64,000 nucleotides of DNA from Crotophaga sulcirostris (taxonomy: Eukaryota > Chordata > Aves > Cuculiformes > Crotophagidae): contig VYZB01000214.1 of assembly GCA_013397455.1 (NCBI GenBank), positions 276,731 to 340,730 on the forward strand. Reading direction: 5' to 3'. Position numbers and translations under genes: made by a program. Under the pieces are notes generated by a model that saw only the letters and a list, made by a program, of their open reading frames with translations, made no database searches and had not been told where the DNA came from. This document shows, one piece after another, positions 1-10,686 of the stretch; position 1 is the stretch's first letter, and every line of letters begins with the position of its first letter.

Positions 1-2008
1 CTTGGAGGATGGCTGGGGGAGTTTGAATAAAGTTCTGTTCTGTATCTGAAGTTCTGGCCCAGCTTCTGTTGGTATGATACACCAGCATTGGGGGGGGGGC
101 GGGGAACAGAAGCTTGAGAAATGCCTGTGAAGCAGTGAGCTTTTTTTGTTTGTTCCTGAAATTCTAATTTGCAGACTTGGACTTTCCACTGTTTTGCAAC
201 TTCTTCTGACTGGGATTTTTGACTTTATGTAGTCTCAGCATACTCTCAGAAATATTGTTACTAATCCTAGCCTTGTTGATTGGTACTGAGAGCCGGATTT
301 GAAGGCTGGTATTCTCTGTGGGCTCTAGTATTGGAGGCTTCAGTCTACTGTCCATCACTCCTATAGATTTACAAGCAAGAAAAGTCTCAAACAAGAGAAA
401 TTTTCTCCCTGATTCTAACTAATCCCTGAGGTTCTTCCTCTTTCATGTTATTCTTCAAGTCAGGGTGGAACAATTTGCATTTAAACCTGATTACTAAATA
501 GTGGAACAATGGAATTGTCTGTGGAATGACTCCCCAGCCAGTTGTTCTTCAAAGAAACCAATGTGTCTATTTTTAAAAAAAGCAAGAGTCTTGCTCCCAG
601 GTTTGGTAGTGGAACATGGCTGGGGTAACACTTTGGCAGCCCTTAGCTTTGTCATTTCCTACGTAGGCTTTAAAGACCAAGAGCAAATTCATTTCTACTC
701 TCTTAAGATTCTCTTATCTGGAATGTTATCAGTAACATTTAGAGTGGAGGGATTTGAGTCTCAAAAGATAAATTACTAATACATGTATTATTTTATGAAG
801 TGCATCTTTCTAGGACTAAGTCCTGTGTACAAGAGTTGTATCACTAGGGTACTCTTGGAAGACACATGTTTTTGCAACTGTGCGTGTTTATACCACAAGT
901 TCTTAAGCTCAGTAAGCACACGTGAAAGCTTAGAGATGTTGCACTGTCAGTGGATAACAGCTACCAAACTTTTGGCACTAATTGTCCAGTGGAAACATGC
1001 ACTTATGCTGCATAAAAGTGTGCTCTGATCAGATAAGGAATGACTTTGTTACCAGAGAATCAACGACTGTTACTAAAATGTCTCCCTCCAGCTTTTGTTT
1101 ATCCCCAGAAGCAGCATCTATCCCATTTATCCAGAGTGAGCCAAGTGTTGCTTATTTATCAACCACAAAACCTGTATGCTTTGTTGGCAGCTAATGAATG
1201 GGAATATTCAGGGCCACATTTCCCTTAATTCTGAAAAAAAAAATAATGAAGCCTTCATATCTTATTTTGCTTATGCTTATGTTCTTCTGGAGGAGATCCA
1301 ACTTTGTGTGCATAATAGTGCTCTATTGAACACAATATCTGAGCTTGGAGTAACCCGGGAAATGTACAGTTTCAACATTATTTCCCAAAAGCACACACAA
1401 AATGCAATCTTTCATACCTGTGTCCCGCATTTATTATGTTATTTGAGCACAGTGGTGCCCTTTAAGAAGTCCCAAATCATTTTTGTTTCAAGGAGAGACG
1501 AGATTGTTAGCAGTATCTGCTCCCAGGTTGTCTCATTGCCGGGTGCTTGCATCAGGACCTGCTGTGGGCGTGCTGAGGTGACATCCCTGTGGTCAGAGTG
1601 CACTCCTGGAAAGTGAAAGAGGTGCTCTGCAATGTACTTCATCCCTGAGATGCAGAGGAGCCTGCCCACACCTTGCCAAGCCACTGTGCCATTGTCGAGG
1701 CTTTTAAGAATAACTGCAGCACTTGGAATTCTCTGCCAGTTTTTCCTTTTCCTAAGGATCTCAGATACTGGAAGGAGAAAGCAAGGGTGTTAAAATGAGA
1801 TGTACTGTTCACACTCAAAACTCACTGGCTCTCTCATCTGTTTTAGAGCCATACTGAATATTTTTGGACACCATATTGTTTGCTGGGTGTGGTGTTCCTT
1901 TATTCTTCTCACTGTGGTTCAATTCGAGTGTATGAGCAGCCCTACAAGATTACTCTGCACATGAACAGTGTGTGATTTCACGTTTTTATATGGGTTTTTT
2001 TTCTGCAG
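1..2008. other. Non-coding stretch, probably intron
   Basis: No exon with convincing splice sites was found here. A run of G broken by one C lies at 90-104. Short frames on both strands look like chance openings. An acceptor-like site ends at 174, but the only donor that keeps its frame open (after 228) is poor. Confidence 0.4.
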
Positions 2009-2100
2009 AATTGCTTATAAAATAGCCAGGCTCTTCTTCATGGTTGTCCACATCTTCCCAACAGCTGGAATCAAAATACGGGCAATGAAAATAAAGAATG
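2009..2100 (+). CDS. Candidate internal exon, unidentified protein
   Basis: A strong acceptor (a run of T then CTGCAG, ending at 2008) precedes 92 bases that are open in only one phase (one base, 30 codons, one base). A donor of the form AATG|GTATTT follows. The peptide begins IAYKIARLFFMVVHIF and continues to KIRAMKIKN: a hydrophobic helix-like part followed by a basic part. I do not recognise it. Its end phase (1) does not fit the next candidate exon at 6697 (phase 0 start), so a further exon would be needed between them. A CR1 copy begins 35 bases downstream. It may be a chance exon, and it rests on splice signals and openness only. Confidence 0.3.
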
Positions 2101-2134
2101 GTATTTCCTTTTGTTTTCACTGGTTGAATAAGAA

Positions 2135-2239
2135 GTATCACAGTTTCACAGTATCACAAGGTTGGAAAGGACCTCTGAGGTCATCGAGTCCAACCTATAA
2201 CCCAACACTAACACCAACCCATTATCTAAACCATGGCAC
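2135..2239 (-). mobile_element. CR1 LINE, 3' end fragment
   Basis: This is the reverse complement of a CR1 3' end. It starts with the ATACTGTG-type tail, followed by the conserved stretch around CAAGGTTGGAAAGGACC, and is truncated after the reverse complement of GTGCCATGG. It contains no coding capacity. Confidence 0.9.
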
Positions 2240-3498
2240 AAGTGAATCTGTACCAGTGTCAAAATGAACACCTTTCTTTTTGTTGTAAAATTACTAGCCT
2301 CTTAAACCTGTAGGTTACCTGGGCATGTGAGACAGGCAATTGCATTTCTTCAATAAAGAATTCGCACTGGTTTGCATCTCTAAATCAAGTTTTTGGCATA
2401 TTCTGTAGCTTGGATCTAGATCAAGTGCTGCAATGCCTAAGGCCATTTTACCCTATTGCATTATCTGAATGTGTTAACTGACTAAATTTTGCATAACCTT
2501 GATGGTTAACATGACTCTAAGGTGGTTGGTTGGATTGAGTGAACTTGAACCATGCATGGCGCTGCCTTCACAGACCTATTCATTTGCCTGGGGAAAGTTG
2601 TCAACAGACATTGCGCCATCAGCAAGTGAATTGGAGAACTGAACAAGTGAAGAAAATAAATAGCTGAGCTCGATCTTTCTGCAAGGCACAGCTCTAGGAC
2701 AGAGGCATTGGTGGCTCTCCACCCCTCTTTCTGCCCCCTCCTTTCTCCTCCCTTCTCTTGACATTTCTTGATTTTGGAAGTTACTCTCTAATAGATGAGG
2801 GGTTTTTTTTTTGTATTGTTCCTGTAACCTGCACCATCCTACTTGTCTAGACTTGTTAAACATTTCTATTACATGTTATAAAGACTAGTTTTTCCCTCTT
2901 CTTCATTTTCCTTAACTGTAGCTTATTGAGCACTAGTCTGAATCATTTAATTTTCTCCTTTTTTGTGACTAAAATGGTTGAATTCCATTGATTCTTGATT
3001 ATGTCAGCCCTTTTAGCTTCCAACTTATTCACTTAAATCAACATCTGAAATCACATATAAAGGTTTTCTTAGTATTAACAGAAAGAGTATGAAATAAAAC
3101 AAGTAGATCCTCTCTTACAGGTATAAATAAAATGAATAGCTTTAGTGGTACATGAAGTCAATATTAATGTGAAACAGAATTGTTAAGCCCAGCATTCTGA
3201 GTGTTTATGTGGCTGTTTTAACAATCAGATCTTCAAAAGAAACAAATGCAAAACTCATGGTTCAAGATAAGGAGAGGGAGGGATCATCCACCAGTTCTCC
3301 TCACAGGCAAAACAGACTCGACTTGGACAAAAAATCAGTCAAATTTTTTACCAATCACACTAGAGCAAGATACTGAGAAAACAAAACCAAATCCCTCAAA
3401 GAACACATCTTTTCCGTACCCCTCCCTTCTTCCAGGGCTTGGCTTTACTCACGATTTTCTCTGCCTTCTTCCCCTGAGCAGCACAGGGGTCAGGAAAT
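2240..3498. other. Non-coding stretch
   Basis: AT-rich sequence with short unsupported frames. A pyrimidine-rich acceptor-like site at about 2915 opens only in a phase that does not help link the neighbouring exon candidates. I see nothing else here. Confidence 0.4.
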
Positions 3499-4213
3499 GA
3501 GGGTTGTGGTTGGTTCATAACACCTTGTCTCTACCACTCCTTCCTCCTCAGGGGGAAGACTCCTCGCCCCCTTCCCCTGCTCCAGCGTGGGCTCGCTCCC
3601 ACGGCAGACAGTCCTAAATGTGAGTCCATCCCGTGAGCTGCAGTCCATCACAGCCTGTTCCAGCATGAATTTCCACAGGCCCTGGCCTTCTTCAAACATC
3701 TCCACCTGCTCCAGCGTGGAGTCAACCACAGGCTGCAGGTGGGCATCCACCAGCACTCCCCTTGGGCTGCAGGGGGATCTCCCCCAAGACCCCTCATGGG
3801 CTGCAGGTGGACGGCCTGCTGGACCACACTGCTCCAGGGGCTACAGGGGAATTGCTGCTCGGGCATCTGGAGCACCTCCTCCTCTTTATTTGCTGACCTT
3901 GGTGTTCTCTGTAGTGCTGTTTCTCTTGCATCTTGTGTCTGCAGGGCTGTTTCTCCTTCATCTTGCTTCTCTCTGTGCCATCTTGTTGGACTGGATTGGT
4001 GCAACTGGTCCTCTCTGCTGCCACACCCTCCCCCACATTTTTTTGCCTTCTTAAACATTTTATAACCTAGTTTTATAACCTTCATTGATAGGCTCAGCCT
4101 TAGCCAGAGGCAGGTCCACCCTGGAGCAGCCGGCTCTGGCTTCCAGCAGCCTCCAGCAGAAGCTCCCCCTGTAGCCCCTTGCTACCAAGCCCCTTGCTAT
4201 CCATCCCAGCACA
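3499..4213. mobile_element. GC-rich interspersed repeat, probably endogenous retrovirus LTR-derived
   Basis: A GC-rich block stands out sharply from its AT-rich surroundings. It contains reiterated units: CTGCTCCAGCGTGG at 3577-3590 and 3706-3719, and GGCTGCAGG at about 3731, 3765 and 3799. It closes with a segment about Trp-poor, CT-rich sequence and a run around CCCCTGTAGCCCC at about 4165. This layout resembles a repeat family I know from several bird genomes and associate with endogenous retroviral LTRs. Class and boundaries are inference. Frames of 145-155 codons on both strands are probably by-products of the biased composition, and none carries a recognisable viral protein motif. Confidence 0.45.
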
Positions 4214-5147
4214 GACATAATATATTGGTTGCTTATATTCCAGTCTGAATATATCAATACTATAGTTGCTTATTGCCACAAGTCTGGAATGAAGGCAGAA
4301 AGTTGTTTTCTCTGTCTTGTGCCAGGCCAGGCTGCTTCATGAGGAAAGGGAGCCTAGAATAAAAGATAAAAATGGGAAGAAAAATAAAGAGGGAGGCAAC
4401 CTTGTGCATTGGCAGTAAACAGTAGAATCTGGGAATATTGGCAGTCCTTAGTGTGGAGTGATTTTACTTTCCACATACCAATGGGGTTTGGTCACCTATG
4501 AAAGATCTTAAAGCCTTTTGTTTGCTGTATCTTCATATTAGTCTAATGCTAGAGTGGTCCTGGAAATAGCAGATCACCATTCAACCTTCACGCTGTGCTC
4601 CCTCTTGTGTGCTTTCTCCTGGGAGTCACGATTGTTGTTATGCAGACTAGGAATTACGTTACACTTGGACATGGATTTATTCTCTCTAATGAACAAGATA
4701 GCCTTGTTTGTATGGGTAGAACTTGTGAGGCAGAAATAATGCATGTCTCCTATACCTGTGTCTTGCTCTTAAAACAGTCTTTTATTATGCAGTACTAATG
4801 GGAATTCAGGAGCTCTAAAACTTATATGGATTTTCGTATAATTGCACCTGGTATATTGGATTTTTTTTTGTTTTAAACTGGAACCCATGCAAAGGAACAG
4901 CTTCTTAGATCCCTGTGTGATGTCAAAGAGTGAAAAAAAGATGTGCTATATTAAGAGTTTATCTTCGTGGGGTGGGGTGTAGCAGACAGGAGCTTGTTTC
5001 AGCTGAAAACTCCACAGCTCTGGTTAGAGTGGTGCTGAACCCCATCTGATATTTCCTGCCTTACAACAGTGTTAGCAGGGCTTATTATCTGCTTTGCAGC
5101 TTCTGGTCAGCCTGGAACATGGGCAGACTGAGGTTATATCCACCTGA
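4214..5147. other. Non-coding stretch
   Basis: No splice-bounded exon or repeat was recognised. Two overlapping plus-strand frames of 61-67 codons around 4554-4798 have no supporting signals. Confidence 0.4.
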
Positions 5148-5703
5148 CAGTATCACAGTATCACAGTATCACAAGGTTGGAAAGGACCTCTGAGATCATC
5201 GAGTCCAATCTATAACCCAACACCAGCACCAACCCATCATCTAAACCCTGGCACTGAGTGCCTCAGCCAGTCTTCCCTTGAACACCTCCAGGGTTGGTGA
5301 CTCCACCACCTCCCTGGGCAGCGCATTCCAATGGCCAATCACCCTTTCAGGAAAGAACTTTTTCCTAACATCAAGCCTAAACTTTCCCTGACAAAGCTTG
5401 AGTCCATGTCCTCTAGTTCTGTCACTGGTCACCTTAGAGAAGAGACCAACCCCTGCCTGACTACAACCTCCTTTTAGGCAGTTGTAGAGAGCAATAAGGT
5501 CTCCCCTGAGCCTCCTCTTCTCCAGGCTAAACAGCCCCAGCTCCCTCAGTCGCTCCTCACAGGGCTTGTGCTCCAAACCCTTCCCCATCTTCGTTGCTCT
5601 CCTCTGCACACACTCCAGTGTCTTGACATCTTTCCCAAACTGAGGGGCCCAGAACTACACACAGGACTCAAGGTGAGGCCTGACCAGTGCCGAGTACAGG
5701 GGT
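5148..5703 (-). mobile_element. CR1 LINE, 5'-truncated copy with 3' end of ORF2
   Basis: About 556 bases of CR1 in reverse orientation, with the ATACTGTG tail at the left. On the minus strand a 122-codon frame (5609 to 5241) encodes the C-terminal tail of the CR1 ORF2 protein; recognisable pieces are [39 protein letters not shown] and [17 protein letters not shown]. That region lies after the reverse transcriptase catalytic core, so the copy has no enzyme active site and cannot move by itself. Its good frame and well-kept tail suggest a young insertion. Confidence 0.93.
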
Positions 5704-6080
5704 ACTTACTTGCAGGAGGTTTAGATTGAGTCTTCTTTAATTGAAGTAGTGGGATGCAGGGGACAAGTGAGTGAGAAGATGCAGATTTGCCCTCCGGAGT
5801 GGCTTTGCCATTCCTCATGTACTGGTTTGAGGAAGCGGTCAGTCAGGTTGTTCTGTAGTCTGAACCTTCAGTCCTCAGGGATTTTACTACCTTTTCTCAA
5901 ATTACACAGTGTTTTAGTCTGGACTGCAAAAATAGGTAAGTAGTATCTTGTATGTATTTTTGCAGGTGTGAAAAGATAATAAGCGTATGTGAGGCTTTGC
6001 TGAACTGTCATTAAATGTAACTACATGGTGTGGAGGTATTACCTCTGCTAGGGGTGATAGAGGAGTCCCTCCATTAAATT
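5704..6080. other. Non-coding stretch between two CR1 copies
   Basis: Nothing supported. A good donor-like site, AATAG|GTAAGT at about 5935, has acceptor-like AGs close upstream, but the implied exon is only 18-26 bases, too short to call. Confidence 0.35.
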
Positions 6081-6257
6081 ACAGTACCACAGTATCACAA
6101 GGTTGGAAAGGACCTCTGAGATCATCGAGTCCAACCTATAACCCAACACCAACACCAACCCATCATCTAAACCCTGGCACTGAGTGCCTCATCCAATCTC
6201 CCCTTAAACACCTCCAGGGTTGGTGACTCCACCACCTCCCTGGGCAGCGCATTCCAA
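6081..6257 (-). mobile_element. CR1 LINE, 3' end fragment
   Basis: Reverse-oriented CR1 end with the same tail family as the copy at 5148-5703. It is truncated at the segment that reads GGAATGCGCTGCCCAGGGAG on the minus strand. No coding capacity beyond a few ORF2 C-terminal codons. Confidence 0.92.
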
Positions 6258-6696
6258 AATTCCGACCTTTCTGCATGCAACAAGTTATTGATCTTCTCAT
6301 TCTGTGTCTCCTACTGAAGTCCAAGTTTTACCAATCGCCCTTTGATTGTTTTGTCTTCCAGTTGTTGTATATAACTTACCAGATTTCTCTTTGACAAATG
6401 CTATAATTTTGGACGTAACCTTGATTAAAATCTTCATCGTGTAGAACTGAAGTAATCTTTGTTTCTCCTTAGCTAGTTTACATCAGCTTTCCTTCTGTTC
6501 CCTGTGTACAGCATGTGTGAGACAGATTGATGTGTGTTGCCCAGGCGTGTCCTAGCAAGCACTGCCTATGGAGTTCAGCTTTGATATGAACATTACTTCG
6601 TTTAGCAAATTAAACTAAAGAGAAAAGAAATGGATACTGGCATGTTTTGCAGGTTAGATGAACAGGTTGAATTTGTTTGCTTAACCCTGTTAATAG
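6258..6696. other. Non-coding stretch, probable intron
   Basis: Sequence leading up to the acceptor at 6695-6696. No other feature recognised. Confidence 0.35.
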
Positions 6697-6785
6697 GCAT
6701 TTGCTCCACTAAGTGGGCCGAGTAGATCAGAGGAGGCTCTGGTCTTTGGTGTGGACGGAGGGGAAAATGAGATTATATTCCTGAG
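6697..6785 (+). CDS. Probable internal exon, unidentified protein
   Basis: 89 bases lie between an acceptor (CCCTGTTAATAG) and a consensus donor (CTGAG|GTGAGT). Only one of three frames is open. It starts in phase 0 and ends two bases into a codon. The peptide reads AFAPLSGPSR followed by SEEALVFGVDGGENEIIFL and Arg completed in the next exon. The start is Pro/Ser-rich, the rest acidic and then hydrophobic. I do not recognise it. It is likely an upstream exon of the gene ending near 23.6 kb. Phase requires a following exon that starts with one base; 9387-9510 and 7586-7671 both qualify. Confidence 0.5.
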
Positions 6786-9386
6786 GTGAGTACCTACATT
6801 TGTTAATTGTCACAAATCAGTTTATTTTTCATGAAGGAGAAAACAGTGTCCAGAGAAATGTTTTTATGAACTAATCTAACTATTCTGGTCATTAGAACTG
6901 TAGTACTTTATACTTGATTCCTAAATATTGCACTCCATAAACAAATTATGAGTCTTTAATGGTTTCCTCCAGCCTGTGGAAACTAACTCTAAATTAAGGC
7001 TATCGGGTATTGTTGCTTACAAAAGTACATCTATTTATGACTTCAGGAAACTTAAAAGTTATTTATACTTTTTCACTAATCTTCTGATCTGGATGGCAGA
7101 GGACTAGAGCAGTAGTTGTGTGAAGGGTTTGTTTCCAAGTGATGACTGGACGGGAGTATGTTTAAGAGGAGAAAATATGATTTCTTTCTCTGCACTGAAG
7201 AATACAAACATTCTCTCTTTGACAAGGAGAGTATTATTCTTATGGTGGTTTTCACTGGTTGGGCTTTCCATGTATGTCACCCAGATTTGCTGGAATTCAG
7301 CTGCGTCTTGGCTTTTTATTAGGCAGCTTCCTTAAAGATTCTTTTTTAATTTGGTACTTCTCAAAAACCGCAGTGCATTTTCAAAGTCACAATGTCATCT
7401 TAAGTCTATTCTGTATTTAATCAAATATCCCAAATGAGAAACATCCCATCTTACGATTGTGATTAATAGAGATTGATATTCATCAGTGGCTGATTGTAAT
7501 GCAGACTTTCACATATTTAATTTTTAAAATTGTGTCTGAAGTGTAAAATAGTTGAAAATCAAGATCCCCTCCTCTTTGTGTTTAGGTATTTTACTGTGAT
7601 GATAACTATTAATAATCCATCATACTTTGAGGAGCTACAGACACGAGAAATCAGAATAGAACAGAAATTGTGTAAACATTTTTCTCTCTTTGAATCCTGT
7701 TAAGCTTTATGCAAAGCTCTGGTTGTGTAAGTATCTTGAGAGGATCCAAAACATCTAATAATTTGCATCCAGTTCAGATTGCATGTGCACTCACCTTGAC
7801 ATAGAGGCTGAGCCCTGAGATCCTGCTTGTCCCGAGATGGCAGATTTTGAATGAGGGTGTCTGAGGTGTGGGGTTTTTTCCTGCCTAAGCTTAGTTATTG
7901 AAACACAGGGGCTTGCTTATTCACCTGCAGAAAGGACCTCTGAAACTCTTTGAATGAGCTGTAGTATCTCTTCAGTTTCTTGGAAGTTTTTCCAAAATGC
8001 CGTATTTGTCCCGTGTGTTTTCACACACATGACACCATCCTCTTTAACTGCATGTGGGGTGTGGTGCTCGGTCTGATTGCACCACCCTGACTTCTTGTTT
8101 TTCATGTAAATTCACCAAAGAAAATTCAGACTTCCTTGTTTTTTAATTACTCTTTTTTTATATGCTGAAAATAAACTTGTAACATCCTTTTGTGGACTTC
8201 GGATGTGAACCAATGCCAAGTCAAATGTTTAACAGTTGTTTTTAAAAATGGATTTCTACAAGATAAGAAATGCTGAAACGGGCATTCATCTGACCTGAAG
8301 GATTCTCTGGGACGTCAGCACTGCCAGCATATTTTAGAATTTTTAAAACATACTGTAAATACACTGGAGTGTGTTTTGGGTTTTGTATCTTTACATCTAA
8401 TGCAAATTACCTGGCAGGTGTCATCTGTTTGAAGAACACTGCTTCCTCTGTTGGAAATGGGAGGGGGGCAGAAAACACATTTTACCGCCTTCTAAAGCAC
8501 CATCACAATTTGAATTAAGATAGTTCAATAATATCCCATATATATATAATATATATGTCTCCCAGTATATTTTTACAAACTATGGATTAGCTATATACAG
8601 TTACTGGCTTTAAGTAAGGACAGTAAGAAACAAAACCAGATACAGAGCTTATGAATTTCTTCAAGAAGGTCTTGCTTCCCTGCGTCAGTAATCTCCAATT
8701 GAAATAGATTTTACAATTCAATTACAAATGTTCTTTAACTTCTCCGTAATTGAGTGAAGGAACAAATTAATAATATAAGTGTAATCACCTGTTCACATTT
8801 ATTTAAAATGAGTGAATAATGTTTATTATCATTGGCTGAAAACTTTATCCAATACTTAGATATTTTAATGGTTAAATCTTAGTTTTTACAATCATGCGAG
8901 TTACCCTTAGTAAATTACAAATAAAGACTTGTGGAAGATTTTGTTAGTTGTGTTTCCTGTGAGAAATGGGTGATGTTATGAGCTAATGCTGAGTCATGGC
9001 TGCACAACTGAAAATGCTGCTACAAGCTATTTCATAACTCTGCTCACAAAGAAATCCTGGGCTGTTTCAATCAAGTGCTCTTTTTTTGTGATAGATTTCT
9101 GCATGACACTTCCAATAAAAGATATAAAAGATACCAGGGACACTGCTGATCCATCCTTGGAACAGCCAGCATTAGAGATACCTGAAACCTTGCCAATCTT
9201 TTAGACAAACAGATACATAAAACGTGTATTTATTAAGGGAAGGAGGTGTGTACCCAGGAAGAAAATGAAAACTTTTTACAACTGAATAGTATTTAAAATC
9301 TTCCATGAATGAAAACAAACAAAATCAATACAGAGGAAAGACAGAAACATTTTCAGTCTCCTATCAAGTTTTCTTCTGAGTTTCAG
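6786..9386. other. Probable intron
   Basis: AT-rich sequence. It contains a short AT-dinucleotide tract at about 8538-8557 and the weak candidate exon 7586-7671. No CR1 copy recognised. Confidence 0.35.
7586..7671 (+). CDS. Weak candidate exon
   Basis: A pyrimidine-rich acceptor (CTCTTTGTGTTTAG) is followed by a frame open for 38 codons when entered with two bases carried over from 6697-6785. A possible donor, TTGT|GTAAAC, gives 86 bases. The peptide includes YFTVMITINNPSYFEELQ and TREIRIEQKL. If used, it ends in phase 1 and would need another exon before 15709. It competes with 9387-9510. Confidence 0.2.
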
Positions 9387-9510
9387 GATGTTTGCAATGT
9401 CACATCCCGGGGTGTGTGTGTGGAGGGTGGAAATTAATCCAGCAAAAGTAATAGAAGTAGGATTTAAAGACAGCACAGGTGGCACGAACCTTTCCTTCAC
9501 ACAGCAAGAT
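9387..9510 (+). CDS. Weak candidate exon, phase-compatible
   Basis: Acceptor TTCTTCTGAGTTTCAG and donor CAAGAT|GTACGT bound 124 bases. In the phase left by 6697-6785 the frame stays open and ends exactly on a codon boundary, as 15709-15804 requires. The peptide contains MSHPGVCVWRVEINPAK and GFKDSTGGTNLSFTQQD. Against it, the opposite strand is also open across this region (140 codons, 9698 to 9276), so openness is weak evidence here. Unrecognised. Confidence 0.27.
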
Positions 9511-10440
9511 GTACGTGTGACTAGCAAAACCTGCTCTGAACCGTTCAGGATAAGGTCAATGTCTCCTATTGGCTTTTTTACTTCAGGAAATTTCCCTCTG
9601 TGGGCACTGATAAACAGGCGTATTTTGAGGAAAAAGTGTTGTGCACTGGAGATAATCTTTCCTGTATTGCTTGTTACTTGAATAGGCTTTCTTCTCATAG
9701 AAGATTAGCTCGGATCAGATGTCGTGATGCTCCTAACTAAAGCTGCACCAAGTAGTTAATTACATCATCTTCTAGGAGGTTTACATCATTTAACCATATT
9801 TCTAACATAAAACTCACCACTGCACACTTTTTCTCAGTGTGTTGAAAGATTTGTACTTTATATAATCCTTAAAAGTTGCATTTCATTTAATACCAGAAGT
9901 TGAGGAAAGCAATTTATTTTGTACAGGAAAGCTGTGGATTTTTCCTTGCTACAAAGACATGTTTTTCCAATACCTGCTTCAATGTCGTTATTGGTTTGCT
10001 AATTAAAAATCTTCATTGAGCAAAATTCCTTAAAAGAAGACATATTATATGAAGAAATCATATGTATGTGTGTACTTTATAGAGAGTTTATGCTTTTGCC
10101 TTGTTTTGTTCATTTACCTTTTTTTAAAATTAGAGTGGAAAAAATGGGGATAAAGTTGGAGACTAATTAATTGTTCATCCTTATTTCCTCTTCAGTACAA
10201 CAGGAAGGTTCTGACCCATCAGCTGTCTCCTGAATAGGAAATATTCTTTGTGCTACAGGAAATTGTAGTGATTAAAGAAGAAGAAGTGCCACATCTGCAG
10301 AAAGCGTGATGGTTGTAATTACTTTAATTACTAAGTTAACTCATTTGATCTTTGCTTCCTCTCACCCACTTCCTTTTCCATGCAAAGTAAAACACCAAAA
10401 CCCAGAATGATATTTAGATATGGTTCATGAACTAATTTTA
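9511..10440. other. Non-coding stretch, probable intron
   Basis: A strong acceptor-like site (TTATTTCCTCTTCAG, about 10195) precedes a frame of about a dozen codons, but no credible donor follows. No repeat recognised. Confidence 0.35.
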
Positions 10441-10686
10441 AACTAAAGGAGGGCAAGTTTAGATTGGGTATAAGGAAGAAAGTTTTTACAGTGAGGGTAG
10501 GGAGGCACTGCCACAGGTCGCCCAGAGAAGTCATGGGCTGCCCCATTCCTGGAGGTGTTCAAGGCCAGGCTTGATGGGACTTTGAGTCCCCTGATCCAGT
10601 GGAAGAAGTCACTGCTTCTCCAGAGAGGTTGGACTGGGTGATCTGTAAAGGTCCATTCTAATCCAAAGCATTCTATTATTCTATGA
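10441..10686 (+). mobile_element. CR1 LINE, older subfamily, 3' end
   Basis: Forward-oriented CR1 end. It includes the segment around TTTAGATTGGGTATAAGGAA, the GGAGGTGTTCAAGGCCAGGC block, and a tail reading CATTCTATTATTCTATGA. The ATTCTATGA tail and many substitutions mark it as a different, older subfamily than the ATACTGTG copies. Confidence 0.9.

Noticed and set aside
175..228. Possible exon after a strong acceptor at 174
   Set aside because: The only donor that keeps it open (AT|GTAGTC) is poor and no partner exon was found.
3587..4085. Overlapping frames of 145-155 codons on both strands
   Set aside because: They lie inside the GC-rich repeat and show no recognisable protein motif.
5910..5935. 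Micro-exon before a good GTAAGT donor
   Set aside because: Only 18-26 bases, with no way to confirm phase from sequence alone.
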